Positions 7,103 to 14,830 are shown, counted from the first letter of the stretch. The stretch is DNA of 64,000 nucleotides from Candidatus Nitronereus thalassa (GCF_032191465.1 NZ_JAQOUE010000001.1:124001-188000); one strand, 5' to 3'. Notes: a model not told the origin generated them from the sequence alone. Made by a program: numbers and translations.

Positions 7103-7482
7103 GAGAAACGCAGCCTTCCATTTCAAAGTGGGCGCTCGAAACGTTTGGGGAGGCCGGCAGCAATCTGCGCGTCGCTGTTCGGGCCAATGAAGAAATGGCA
7201 GAGCTGCTGCGTTGTTTGAGTGTCGATGACGAGCATGAACAAGCCGGTGAAGAATTGGCGGATGTGATCATTGTCTTGAATCGTTTGGCCACTCGGCTGG
7301 GTGTCGACGTGGAGGATGTGGTCGACAGAAAAATGGCCATCAATCGAACGAGACGATGGCGAAAGGATGGGTCTGGTCACGGATATCATGTGCGGGGTGG
7401 TGGAACGGTTCCATGCCGGTCTCATACGCCGGAGGTTGCGGGTTCGAGACCCGCCCCCGCAACCACGCAGGAGGACTCATGA
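7099..7482 (+). CDS. MazG-like NTP pyrophosphohydrolase fused at its end to tRNA sequence
   Basis: 127 residues. Residues about 28-90 carry the MazG/dUTPase-like pattern: ANEEMAELL, then AGEELADVIIVLNRLA and KMAINRTRRW, giving the EExxE and ExxD metal sites. Such enzymes hydrolyse NTPs or dNTPs and are frequent in phages. The expected domain ends near HGYHVRG; the last 30 or so residues (GTVPCRSHTPEVAGSRPAP...) are only the in-frame reading of a tRNA gene at 7391-7465. The C-terminus therefore appears to have been replaced or extended by tRNA acquisition. Overlaps the upstream stop by ATGA. Confidence 0.7.
   Translation: MRETQPSISKWALETFGEAGSNLRVAVRANEEMAELLRCLSVDDEHEQAGEELADVIIVLNRLATRLGVDVEDVVDRKMAINRTRRWRKDGSGHGYHVRGGGTVPCRSHTPEVAGSRPAPATTQEDS
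7391..7465 (+). tRNA. tRNA with anticodon CAT (Met or Ile2 type), CCA encoded
   Basis: All four arms fold without mismatch. The acceptor is TGCGGGG (7391-7397) with CCCCGCA (7455-7461). The D stem is GTGG/CCAT with a GG-containing loop. The anticodon stem is CCGGT/GCCGG with loop CTCATAC, giving anticodon CAT at 7423-7425. A 5-base variable loop follows. The T stem is GCGGG/CCCGC with loop TTCGAGA, then discriminator A and encoded CCA at 7463-7465. The acceptor and 3' end resemble bacterial initiator tRNA, but pair 1-72 is T-A and the D stem has T11-A24, as in elongators. Met versus lysidine-modified Ile cannot be decided by eye. It lies inside the 3' end of the MazG-like frame. Confidence 0.9.
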
Positions 7483-7670
7483 TGACACGTTCGCTGTTTG
7501 TGGTCTGCGATGCGTCGGATGAACCCATGCTCGATGGCTTTGCCGACTCGGCGGAGGACGCCGTGAAAAAATTCTGCGTCGCCAATCACCTCACCAAGAT
7601 CGGTTTTGAAGAATATGCCTTTCACGTGCGCCACGCGACCGTCATGCTCGGGGAGGTGTGCCAGCCATGA
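7482..7670 (+). CDS. Hypothetical 62-residue protein downstream of the tRNA
   Basis: The frame MTRSLFVVCDASDEPMLDGF to MLGEVCQP follows the tRNA closely, with an AGGAGG ribosome site at 7469-7474. ATG 7482 is 7 bases from it; ATG 7479, in frame and overlapping the upstream stop, is the alternative. The first six residues, MTRSLF, recur at the start of the exported protein at 9112. The FEEYAFHVRHA segment suggests a small alpha/beta fold. No function recognised. Confidence 0.55.
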   Translation: MTRSLFVVCDASDEPMLDGFADSAEDAVKKFCVANHLTKIGFEEYAFHVRHATVMLGEVCQP

Positions 7671-7960
7671 GACTCGAGGCCGACGTGCATGTGTGCCATG
7701 CCAAAGGCTGCGGCACGCCCATTCCCTCGCGGCTGCTCATGTGCCGCCCGCATTGGGCGCTGGTGCCGCCGCCGCTCAAGCGCCGGGTGCTGGAGGCCTT
7801 CACGCCGGGGCAAGAGCGTGGGCAGGTCCGGCCCAGCCAGGAGTGGACGCAGGCGGCCATGGCCGCCATCAAAGCCGTGGCATTGACCGAGCGGCATCAG
7901 GCGGAGCAGACGGCCGTGCCGGTGTCTGACGAGATGCCCGTGGAGGTGTGGTGGCCATGA
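7667..7960 (+). CDS. Phage zinc-site protein (C-x4-C ... C-x2-H type)
   Basis: 97 residues. The N-terminus has HVCHAKGCGTPIPSRLLMCRPHWALVPPPLKRRV. Spaced Cys and CxxH residues followed by HW..vP..l mark a common small phage protein family that probably binds zinc. From memory it is found in many tailed phages near replication genes, with no proven function. ATGA overlaps at both ends place it in the coupled early operon. Confidence 0.65.
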   Translation: MRLEADVHVCHAKGCGTPIPSRLLMCRPHWALVPPPLKRRVLEAFTPGQERGQVRPSQEWTQAAMAAIKAVALTERHQAEQTAVPVSDEMPVEVWWP

Positions 7961-8406
7961 CCAGCAAGCAATTGGATGCGGCATTGACGCGCACGTTTGA
8001 AGCCGCCCGCTGGGCCGACTCGCACGGCCAGCCCACCTGTCCCAAATGTTTCGACGCCGAGGATGTGCGCGTGGTCACGCAGCCCTCGCGGCCCCAGGTC
8101 TGCCGAGGCGCGGTGCCGTCGTATCACTGCACCTGCTGCCTTCGGTATTTCGCATCCACGTATGACACGCCCTTGCAGCAAACCAAAATCCCGCTGGCCT
8201 GTTGGGCCTGTGTGGTGCTGGCCGGCCGGCCAGGCTCGCTGTACGAGGCGTCCCAGGCCTGGGGCATCACGCGCAAGGCGCTGTATGCCATGCTCCGCAA
8301 ACTTGAACCGGATCATCCGTTCATCGGGCGTTGGCGACAAGCGTTGAAGCGTGCCGGGATCACGGCCGAGCAATGCCACCGCCATGCCGTCAAGGAGGGT
8401 GCCTGA
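7957..8406 (+). CDS. Zinc-ribbon plus HTH DNA-binding protein
   Basis: 149 residues. An N-terminal zinc ribbon (CPKCFDAEDVRV ... YHCTCCLRYFASTYDTPL) is followed by a helix-turn-helix (LYEASQAWGITRKALYAMLRKL). The pairing resembles the N-terminal domains of IS1/ISXO2-type transposases, but no catalytic domain follows. It may be a transcription factor, possibly doing the job of Mor or C in Mu, since no recognisable Mor/C homologue is seen in the window. This role is a guess from position. Confidence 0.6.
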   Translation: MTSKQLDAALTRTFEAARWADSHGQPTCPKCFDAEDVRVVTQPSRPQVCRGAVPSYHCTCCLRYFASTYDTPLQQTKIPLACWACVVLAGRPGSLYEASQAWGITRKALYAMLRKLEPDHPFIGRWRQALKRAGITAEQCHRHAVKEGA

Positions 8407-8594
8407 TGTTGAGACGACGACTCCAACCCTTGAATGAATGTTGTGCCGAGGGCGTCTGGGTGGTGTGGACCGCGTTGGGACCGCGCCGCGCCTGTGAGCG
8501 ATGCCGCTGCCGACGCGGGCCGCATCTCCGCCGGACGAGCGTCCACCGCCGCCGGCAATGGCCATCCCTGAAGACCTTGAAGGAGATCGCATGA
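8406..8594 (+). CDS. Arg- and Cys-rich 62-residue early protein
   Basis: The frame MLRRRLQPLNECCAEGVWVV to SLKTLKEIA contains CERCRCRRG and an Arg-rich second half (HLRRTSVHRRRQWP). It is joined to the upstream gene (ATG 8406 on the stop) and to gam (ATG 8591) by short overlaps. The composition suggests a small basic zinc or nucleic-acid-binding peptide. Arg-rich shadows are common in GC-rich DNA, so support is mostly from overlaps. Confidence 0.45.
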   Translation: MLRRRLQPLNECCAEGVWVVWTALGPRRACERCRCRRGPHLRRTSVHRRRQWPSLKTLKEIA

Positions 8595-9115
8595 AACCCT
8601 TGAAGCCCTTGACCTCGTGGCTGGAGGTGGACGAGGCCATCAAGCAGCTCGGCCGCATTCAGATCGAACGCGACGCCAAAGAGGGCGCGATGAACAAGTC
8701 CATCACCAAACTCAAAGAATCGTATGGGATGAAAATCGATCGGCTCGATGACATGGCCGAGGCGGTCGAGGCGGCCTTGGAAAAATGGTGCGAGGCGCAC
8801 CGCGACGACATGGCCGTGGTCAAAAAATCCGGCGGCCTCACGTGGCGCGGCGCGTTCGGCAAAGTGGCGTTTCGGAAATGTCCGCCGTCGGTGTCGTTCA
8901 CCAAAAAAAATATGGCGGCGATTTTGGCGGCGTTGAAATCCCGCAAGCTGTTCAACTGCATCCGCACGGTCGAGGAGCCCAACAAAGATGCGATGGTGCT
9001 GTTGGACAAACAGACGCTCCGAGAGGTCGGCGCCAAAGTGGGCGCCGAGGAAAAATTCGAAATCAAACCCGACTATACCGTGATTCAATCCACCCCAACC
9101 GGGAGGCCCTCATGA
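8591..9115 (+). CDS. gam: Gam-like host-nuclease inhibitor
   Basis: 174 residues, the length of Mu Gam. The start MKPLKPLTSWLEVDEAIKQL is followed by a long helical hairpin (IQIERDAKEGAMNKSITKLK, DDMAEAVEAALEKWCEAHRD). Next comes a beta part (GLTWRGAFGKVAFRKCPPSV) and KSRKLFNCIRTVEEPNKDAMV, the order seen in the Mu Gam family. Gam binds double-stranded DNA ends and protects them from host exonucleases. GGAG lies upstream of ATG 8591, and the ATG overlaps the previous stop. The open frame begins further upstream, but that extension is Pro/Arg-rich and unlikely to be translated. Confidence 0.9.
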   Translation: MKPLKPLTSWLEVDEAIKQLGRIQIERDAKEGAMNKSITKLKESYGMKIDRLDDMAEAVEAALEKWCEAHRDDMAVVKKSGGLTWRGAFGKVAFRKCPPSVSFTKKNMAAILAALKSRKLFNCIRTVEEPNKDAMVLLDKQTLREVGAKVGAEEKFEIKPDYTVIQSTPTGRPS

Positions 9116-9624
9116 CCCGTTCACTGTTCATTCAATGCCAGTTCACGGCGCTGCGTGCGGCGCTCGATCAAATCTTTCAGGCCATGGCCAATGCGCTGGC
9201 CGCCATCAAGCGCCCCGTCCAATTCTTGTATCTGCTGATGGCCCTGTCCAGTCTGGCTGCGCCGGCCTGGGCCGCCGAGACGGATTTCGATTTGTCACAG
9301 CCCAATGAGTTTCGTGTACTGGGGGATCTCTCCAATGTGCAGAGCCTCACGCTGCGCTGGAGCGAGACCGCCGGCGGCCCCTATACCGAGGTGGACATTC
9401 CCGTGCCTGCCGGCACCGTGGACGAGACGTCGCATGGCATCGCCAGCAAGGGCGAGACATTCACGATCGAATGGCCCGGCCTGCTCGTCAATGGGCAGCC
9501 GTCGACCGTCAAGACCAGCGTCCACGTTGGACGCGCCTCGTTTCGCGTCTATTGGACGATCCGCGTCACCACGGCGGATCAATCGATCATCGACACCCCG
9601 GAGCAATCGCGCGATGTCTTTTAA
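9112..9624 (+). CDS. Exported protein of the early accessory block
   Basis: 170 residues. An unusually long N-terminal part is followed by a hydrophobic stretch (PVQFLYLLMALSSLAAPAWA) with a plausible signal-peptidase site before ETDFD. The remainder is beta-rich (SLTLRWSETAGGPYTEVDIP, RVYWTIRVTTADQS), like a fibronectin or Ig-type domain. It overlaps the next gene. The first gene of the accessory block between gam and gemA. Function unknown; export is inferred. Confidence 0.6.
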   Translation: MTRSLFIQCQFTALRAALDQIFQAMANALAAIKRPVQFLYLLMALSSLAAPAWAAETDFDLSQPNEFRVLGDLSNVQSLTLRWSETAGGPYTEVDIPVPAGTVDETSHGIASKGETFTIEWPGLLVNGQPSTVKTSVHVGRASFRVYWTIRVTTADQSIIDTPEQSRDVF

Positions 9625-10489
9625 ATCCCTGGCCGCCCTGGCCGTGCTGCTCATGTGCCTGGCGCCGGTCGCCCATGCCGCACGGTTTGAAAACATGTGC
9701 CACGGCGTGGAGTGGACCGCTAGTGTGGAGTCCGAGGGCCGCCCGGTGGACGGATATGTGGTTCTGGTCAGGGCGGCGGGATCTCCAGGGTGGAGTGTGG
9801 AGCATGTGCTGCCAGGGCGGATGAATACACATGTGGACTGTACCGCCATCCCGTTTCTGCATCGGCTGGGACGTTTTGAAATTTCTGTGAGAGCCTACAA
9901 CGGAGCCGGTCACAGCCCTGAGGCGCCTGTTGTTGTCAGTGAACACTATCCGCCCGTCCGCTGGGAATATGCCGCGACGCCTGTCCCCGAGCCCACGCCC
10001 GATCCGACACCCGATCCCACGCCCGCGCCGGATCCTGTCCCCACGCCAGACCCGGCCTCGGCTTTGTTGAGTCAACTGACGCTGCATGCCGACTTTGGCG
10101 AGTCTCCGCCCACCATTCAGGCCGACGGTGTGCGCGTGGGGGCCGAGGTGTATTCGGACACCAATCACACGTTCACGGCGGTGCCGGCGGAATATGTCGG
10201 CGCGCCCTATATTCAATTTCCCAACAGCGCACGATTCCATACCGGCGCGCGTGACGTCAGCGTGAGGCTGCACCGAACCGCCCGGGTGTGCATCGCCTAT
10301 GATGCCTTCAAGCGCGACCTGCCGGCCTGGCTGGCGGACTATCATTGGAACACAGTGGACACGATCCAAACCTCCTATACACGCCTGGCGTTGTATTGCC
10401 AGGAGAGGCCCGCCGGGATGGTGGAATTCGGCGGCAACGCCGCCCCGGGCTTTGTCATGTACACCGTCGTGGTGGTGGAGGCCGCCTGA
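9614..10489 (+). CDS. Exported two-domain protein with a Pro-rich linker
   Basis: 291 residues with signal peptide MSFKSLAALAVLLMCLAPVAHA. A fibronectin-like domain (about 24-115) is followed by the linker TPDPTPDPTPAPDPVPTPDP. The C-terminal domain carries ADYHWNTVDTIQ, then LALYCQERPAGMVEFGGN and MYTVVVVEA. From memory, the C-terminal pattern (WL..., lY...aG.v.fGgN, MY.VvV) recurs in secreted carbohydrate-active enzymes and fibre proteins. Export to the cell surface or medium is likely. It overlaps the 3' end of the upstream gene. Confidence 0.6.
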   Translation: MSFKSLAALAVLLMCLAPVAHAARFENMCHGVEWTASVESEGRPVDGYVVLVRAAGSPGWSVEHVLPGRMNTHVDCTAIPFLHRLGRFEISVRAYNGAGHSPEAPVVVSEHYPPVRWEYAATPVPEPTPDPTPDPTPAPDPVPTPDPASALLSQLTLHADFGESPPTIQADGVRVGAEVYSDTNHTFTAVPAEYVGAPYIQFPNSARFHTGARDVSVRLHRTARVCIAYDAFKRDLPAWLADYHWNTVDTIQTSYTRLALYCQERPAGMVEFGGNAAPGFVMYTVVVVEAA

Positions 10490-10511
10490 TGGCAATAGAG
10501 GACTCAAGCAA

Positions 10512-10946
10512 ATGCCCGAGCGAGTGATCGATATCGTCAAACCAGGGAATGCGCGGATCATTGCGGAGTATACCGTGATGGGAACGCGGGCGCAGGAGAT
10601 CAAGCCCGCCGAACTGGCAGAGCCGAAAATTGCCAAGGATGCCGAGCGGCTCGTGGAGATTCAACGGTTGGATGCGCTCCGAATTGAAAGCGCCATGAAG
10701 CCTGTCAAGCGATGGAACCGCCCCGAGGATCGAAAGGGGGCGGCGCAGGAGGATGCCTGGGCAGGCGTGGTGACGATTTTTGTGCGCGGGGTTCGGTATA
10801 CGCTGGATGAATCGTCCAGGACCTCCCGACGGATTCCCAATTTGAGCGTGCTGAATATTGATCTGAATCGAGAAAGTATTCCCTGGGCGTGGAAACTTCT
10901 GTACCACGCGGAAGATCTCGCCTGGCAGGGAAAGGACAAGCGCTGA
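10512..10946 (+). CDS. Hypothetical soluble protein
   Basis: 144 residues with no signal peptide. ATG 10512 has AGAGGA 9-14 bases upstream. The sequence has charged helices (LAEPKIAKDAERLVEIQRLD) and a C-terminal part with VVTIFVRGVRYTLDESSRTS. It ends in a TGATG overlap with the repeat protein, so the two are probably translated together. Not recognised. Confidence 0.5.
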   Translation: MPERVIDIVKPGNARIIAEYTVMGTRAQEIKPAELAEPKIAKDAERLVEIQRLDALRIESAMKPVKRWNRPEDRKGAAQEDAWAGVVTIFVRGVRYTLDESSRTSRRIPNLSVLNIDLNRESIPWAWKLLYHAEDLAWQGKDKR

Positions 10947-12874
10947 TGGTGGTGCTCGAACAGTCCGCGAAAAATAGCAGCCCGGACAATGTGGACTCGA
11001 TTGACGTCACATTGGCCAGCACGGCGACCGCCAATCGCGTCCTCATGGCGCATGGGGTGCGTCGATCGTTTGCCTCCGGCATGACGATGTTGATCGAGGA
11101 TCAAAATGGGGATGGCTTCACCGACGTCGGCGCGGACGCCGATACGTTTCGCGATGAAGGGCAATCGGGATGTTTGGTTGTCTTGCGCTATAAAGTGGCG
11201 GAGGGCGACGAGGACACCATCACCTTTGGCAATACCGGCAGCGATACCAATGAGGAGATTTGCGGATGGGTTGGAGAACATAGCGGCCTTGAAATTGCCT
11301 CCCCAATAGACGGCAGCCCGGTGGCGACCACGGCGATCAACGCGGTGGCTACAGACCTGGCGAATGGTGGGCCGACCACGACGGTGGCCGACACGATCGT
11401 GTTTGCCGCCTATGGGCATGCGCTACAGAATGGTGTGCAGACCGGACAGTCCTGGACCAATTCGTTTGTAGAGCTGGCCATTGAAGATCCCACAGCCGCT
11501 GGCAGCGATTGCTCCCTTCATCTGGCATCGAGGGTGGTCTCTGCAACCGGGACCTATGGCACCACCATGTCGTGGGATGATTCGTGCGCCGCCGGGTCGG
11601 TCATGGCGGCGTTCAAAATCGCGGCCAATGAGATCGAATTTGATGCAGCGGTGACGGTGTCCGTCACGGCGGCCGCCGAGTTGACCACCGCCATTGAGAT
11701 GGAGGCGGCGCCGTCCCTCGCCATCGACACCGCCGGCGCCTTGACCACCGCCATCGAAATGTCCGGCAGCGCCTCGCTGGGCCTCACGGCCACGGCGGAA
11801 TTGCAGACCGGCATCGAGATGACGGCGGCGCCCACACTCGCGATTGACGGCAGCGCCGAATTGACCACGGCCATTGAGATGTCCGGCACGGCCACGCTGG
11901 CCGTCACGCCTGCCGCCGAATTGACCACCGCCATTCCGCTGTCCGGCACGGTGAATCTGTCGCTGGCCACTGCGGGAGAATTGACCACGGCCATCGAGAT
12001 GGCCGCCACCCCCACACTCGCACTTTCAGCATCCGCCGAATTGACCACGGCCATTGAGATGTCCGGCACGGCCACGCTGGCCGTCACGCCTGCCGCCGAG
12101 TTGCAGACGGTGATTGTATTGGAGGGCGCCGTGGCGTTGAGCCTGTCGGCCTCCAGCGAGCTGGTCATCGGCGTCAAGTTCGATGGCGCGGCCCTCATGA
12201 CCATCACCACCACCGGCGAGCTGCTGGTCGTCGATCGATTCGACGCAGCCGTCACGGTGTCGCTGTCGACGGCTGCCGACTTGACCACAGCCATTGAATT
12301 GGCGGCGGCGGCCACGCTCGCGATTGACGGCAGCGCCGACTTGACCACGGCCATTGAGATGTCCGGCACGGCCACGCTTGCGCTGACGCCCGCCGCGGAG
12401 TTGCAGACCGTGATTGCATTGGATGCGGCTGCGGCGTTGTCATTGAACGCGGACGCCGAGTTGACCACCGCCATTGAGATGGCCGGCAGCGCGCTCCTGT
12501 CCGTCACGACCGCCGGCGACCTGTTGACCGAGATCGTGTTTGCCGGGCTCGCCCCGTTGACTGTGCAGGCCACGGGCGAGCTGTTGACCGCCATCACCAT
12601 GGATGGCTCGGCGGTGCTGGAAATTTCCGGCGCGGCCGATCTGGTGCCGGATCTTTCCATTGCCGGCACGGCCACGCTCAACATCACCGCCGTCGGTGAC
12701 ATCGCCACAACCATTGCGCTCGACGGCAACCTGCAGCTCGTCGTCACGGCCACCGCGGACTTGCTCTTGCCGTTCACCATCGTCAACGAGGTGCATGTCA
12801 CCGCCTATTTTGCACACACACTCACGCGCGAGGCGCGCTTTGGCAAAACCCTGACCCGCCTCGCGGAATTTTGA
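10946..12874 (+). CDS. Fibre-like protein with nineteen 20-residue repeats
   Basis: 642 residues. Residues 1-231 form a globular beta-rich domain (LVVLRYKVAEGDEDTITFGN, ADTIVFAAYGHAL, SWDDSCAAGSVMAAFKIA), as seen in phage surface proteins. Residues 233-612 are 19 uninterrupted copies of a 20-residue unit, about sGtAtLavtpaAELtTAIeM, alternating short beta strands with A-x-L-T-T-A turns. The tail is AYFAHTLTREARFGKTLTRL. The exact 60-base period at DNA level suggests expansion by unequal recombination. A filamentous or solenoid fibre is likely. No signal peptide. Placed among early genes. Confidence 0.65.
   Translation: MVVLEQSAKNSSPDNVDSIDVTLASTATANRVLMAHGVRRSFASGMTMLIEDQNGDGFTDVGADADTFRDEGQSGCLVVLRYKVAEGDEDTITFGNTGSDTNEEICGWVGEHSGLEIASPIDGSPVATTAINAVATDLANGGPTTTVADTIVFAAYGHALQNGVQTGQSWTNSFVELAIEDPTAAGSDCSLHLASRVVSATGTYGTTMSWDDSCAAGSVMAAFKIAANEIEFDAAVTVSVTAAAELTTAIEMEAAPSLAIDTAGALTTAIEMSGSASLGLTATAELQTGIEMTAAPTLAIDGSAELTTAIEMSGTATLAVTPAAELTTAIPLSGTVNLSLATAGELTTAIEMAATPTLALSASAELTTAIEMSGTATLAVTPAAELQTVIVLEGAVALSLSASSELVIGVKFDGAALMTITTTGELLVVDRFDAAVTVSLSTAADLTTAIELAAAATLAIDGSADLTTAIEMSGTATLALTPAAELQTVIALDAAAALSLNADAELTTAIEMAGSALLSVTTAGDLLTEIVFAGLAPLTVQATGELLTAITMDGSAVLEISGAADLVPDLSIAGTATLNITAVGDIATTIALDGNLQLVVTATADLLLPFTIVNEVHVTAYFAHTLTREARFGKTLTRLAEF
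11642..12781 (+). repeat. Nineteen tandem 60-bp coding repeats
   Basis: The period is exactly 60 bases without insertions. The core ACCACSGCCATTGARATG recurs at the same position in most units. Some neighbouring and next-but-one units are nearly identical (for example those at 11882, 12062 and 12362), while others have diverged, so duplication has probably been repeated and partly homogenised. Confidence 0.9.
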
Positions 12875-12887
12875 AGGAGGACCGCTC

Positions 12888-13769
12888 ATGTTCAAAGAAA
12901 AATTGCTGGCCATGCCCATTGAAAAACAAAACGCCCTGCCGTATCCCGAACTGTGTGCGCTGCGCTCCGGGGCGTTCACCGAACACGTGGAGGCCATGGC
13001 CGTGCCGCAAGCCCTCAAGGAATGGGCGGCCCTCATGCAGGCGAGGATCGACGGCGGCGTGAAAGTGCACCACGTCGTGTACAAATCCTGGCTCGTGGCG
13101 TTGATGGTGGTGCGATATGGCGAGGCCATCGACCACTGGCCCTCCGCATTCAGCGAGGACGATGTCCGGCGCGCGAAACAATGGATGGAGGGCAAGACGC
13201 CGTATGGGGTGTCGTATCCGGGGCAAGAGGGCGTGAGCGGCATCAAGATGCTCGGCCTCCTCCTGGCCGTGGTCGGCGGCCTGTTGGCGCTGTGGCAAGA
13301 TCCGGCCTGGGCCGTGCTGGCGCTGCCGGTCCTGGGCTCGGCCATGACCAACTATTTGGAAAACAAACTGGCGGACCATGTGTTCCGCACCTCGAGTTTC
13401 ACCAAACCCACGGTGCTGGGCCATGCGCTGTTCACGGCCGCGCCCGGAGAAACCGGCGGAGGCACCGAGGTGTCGGGCGGCTCATACGCGCGTGTGGATC
13501 TGCCGCCGCTCAACACCAATTGGAACGCCACGCAAGGCGGCACCTCCGGCGACTCCTCCGGCACGGGCGGGTTGACCGACAATGCGGTGGACATCACCTT
13601 TCCCGCGCCCAGTGCCAATTGGGGCACCATCACGCACTTTGCGATTTTCGACGCCACCACCGCCGGCAACATGCTGATTTATGGGGCGTTGGGCACGAGC
13701 AAAACCGTCAACGATGGCGATCCCGCGCCGAAATTCCCGGCCGGCGATTTGGATATCACGTTCGCGTAA
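12888..13769 (+). CDS. Membrane-segment protein with a C-terminal tail-fibre-type domain
   Basis: 293 residues with a strong GGAGG before ATG 12888. Residues 1-120 are helical (SEDDVRRAKQWMEGKTP). Two hydrophobic segments follow (IKMLGLLLAVVGGLLALW, AWAVLALPVLGSAM). Residues about 165-293 match a phage tail-fibre or virion domain known from memory: ALFTAAPGETGGGTEVSGGS, then YARV, WGTITHFAIFDATTAGN, GALGTSKTV, FPAGDLDITFA. A membrane protein fused to a fibre domain inside the early region is odd; two genes may have fused near residue 155. Confidence 0.6.
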   Translation: MFKEKLLAMPIEKQNALPYPELCALRSGAFTEHVEAMAVPQALKEWAALMQARIDGGVKVHHVVYKSWLVALMVVRYGEAIDHWPSAFSEDDVRRAKQWMEGKTPYGVSYPGQEGVSGIKMLGLLLAVVGGLLALWQDPAWAVLALPVLGSAMTNYLENKLADHVFRTSSFTKPTVLGHALFTAAPGETGGGTEVSGGSYARVDLPPLNTNWNATQGGTSGDSSGTGGLTDNAVDITFPAPSANWGTITHFAIFDATTAGNMLIYGALGTSKTVNDGDPAPKFPAGDLDITFA

Positions 13770-13774
13770 AAATT

Positions 13775-14089
13775 ATGAGCGCCGAACTCATTTCACTCGA
13801 TACCGGCAGCGTGCTGGTGGTCACGTGCAAGAACAATCAGGACGGCCAGGTGCTGTCCTTGACGGGCGCCACCGTGCGCTTGCGCTACAAAATCGACGGC
13901 GGCGCGGCGCAGACCGTGGTCATGACCATCACCGACGCGGCCAATGGCCTGGTGCAATATCAATTCGGCGACAATGAACTGGCGGTCGGCCTGGTGCTGG
14001 TGGGTGAAACGGAAATCACCGACGGCACCGGCAAGGTCGTGACGCAACTGGAGCCGTTCGTGTTGCCCCTGCGGAGTCGATTGTCATGA
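13775..14089 (+). CDS. BppU-N-like (baseplate upper protein) domain protein
   Basis: 104 residues, all beta. SVLVVTCKNNQDGQVLSLTG, then ATVRLRYKIDGG, ITDAANGLVQYQF and GETEITDGTGKVV match the N-terminal domain of baseplate upper proteins, which pairs fibres to baseplates. Here the domain stands alone. It ends in an ATGA overlap with the next gene. Together with the fibre-type domain upstream it gives the 12.9-14.1 kb stretch a structural flavour, although it lies among early genes. Confidence 0.55.
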   Translation: MSAELISLDTGSVLVVTCKNNQDGQVLSLTGATVRLRYKIDGGAAQTVVMTITDAANGLVQYQFGDNELAVGLVLVGETEITDGTGKVVTQLEPFVLPLRSRLS

Positions 14090-14361
14090 GCGCACGCGCC
14101 CCACGACCGTTGCGCGGCATTCACGGCAACGGCCAGGACCTGCAACGCCTGCGCGAACGATTGGGCCTGCCGCAGCATCAACCTGGCGAGATCGCATGCC
14201 TGCGGTGCGATCGTGAATTCTTCAGCCGCGACATGCGCAAAGAGCGCCTGTGCAAACCATGCAAATGGCAGATTGAAACCAGCCCAACGGAGGAATATGA
14301 ATATAGCGCCGGCCCGGTGCGGCACCAGCTTGACTCACACGAGGACAGCCATGCCGCGTGA
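14086..14361 (+). CDS. Small zinc-finger protein
   Basis: 91 residues. The centre has ACLRCDREFFSRDMRKERLC, then KPCK, a four-Cys zinc ribbon. The N-terminus is basic (SARAPRPLRGIHGNGQD) and the C-terminus acidic. Probably DNA- or RNA-binding. It overlaps both the gene before (ATGA) and the gene after (11 bases). Function unknown. Confidence 0.6.
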   Translation: MSARAPRPLRGIHGNGQDLQRLRERLGLPQHQPGEIACLRCDREFFSRDMRKERLCKPCKWQIETSPTEEYEYSAGPVRHQLDSHEDSHAA

Positions 14362-14830
14362 GGGCGTGACACGCACCGTCCGGCAGGGCACGCTGTTCAT
14401 CGGCGATCGTCCCGTGGGGCAGGTGGTGATTTCCTTGGACCCTGCGTCGGGGCCAGACCGGATGGGCCGTGTGCGCATTCCTGTCCCTCGGATATCGTGG
14501 GGCACCGTGATCGGCCGCGTGGTCCGCGAGCACCGTCCGCCGCATCGGCCCATTGCGCGCTTGTATTCCGGCAACGCCGATCTATCAAACCTGTTGGCCT
14601 TGAGCCAGATGGCCATGGGCGTGCCCGAGGATCACGTGCGGGGCGATGTGGCCGACGGCTGGTTCAAAGTTCGTGAGACGTATGCGCGCTGGGTGCGCGA
14701 ATGCGGGATCGCGATCGAGTATGACATGGTGAAGCCCTTCGCGCCCGAGGCCGACGACGAGGATCTCGCGCCGTCTCACGTCATGACACGTCATGCCATG
14801 GCCTTCTGCGGCCGCGTGGAGGATGTATGA
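14351..14830 (+). CDS. Hypothetical early protein upstream of gemA
   Basis: 159 residues starting MPREGVTRTVRQGTLFIGDR. An N-terminal beta part is followed by a helical part (LSNLLALSQMAMGVPEDHVR, DGWFKVRETYARWVRECGIA). It overlaps the GemA-like gene by ATGA. Not recognised; a role in early or middle gene control is possible from position only. Confidence 0.5.
   Translation: MPREGVTRTVRQGTLFIGDRPVGQVVISLDPASGPDRMGRVRIPVPRISWGTVIGRVVREHRPPHRPIARLYSGNADLSNLLALSQMAMGVPEDHVRGDVADGWFKVRETYARWVRECGIAIEYDMVKPFAPEADDEDLAPSHVMTRHAMAFCGRVEDV

Noticed and set aside
7422-7634. Leftward frame ending GAGLEPATSGV
   Set aside because: This is the well-known false translation of the reverse strand of a tRNA gene; the tRNA at 7391-7465 explains it.
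12440-13351. Leftward frame across the repeat protein and its neighbour
   Set aside because: Crosses two well-supported rightward genes and is composed of GC-skew residues; a shadow.
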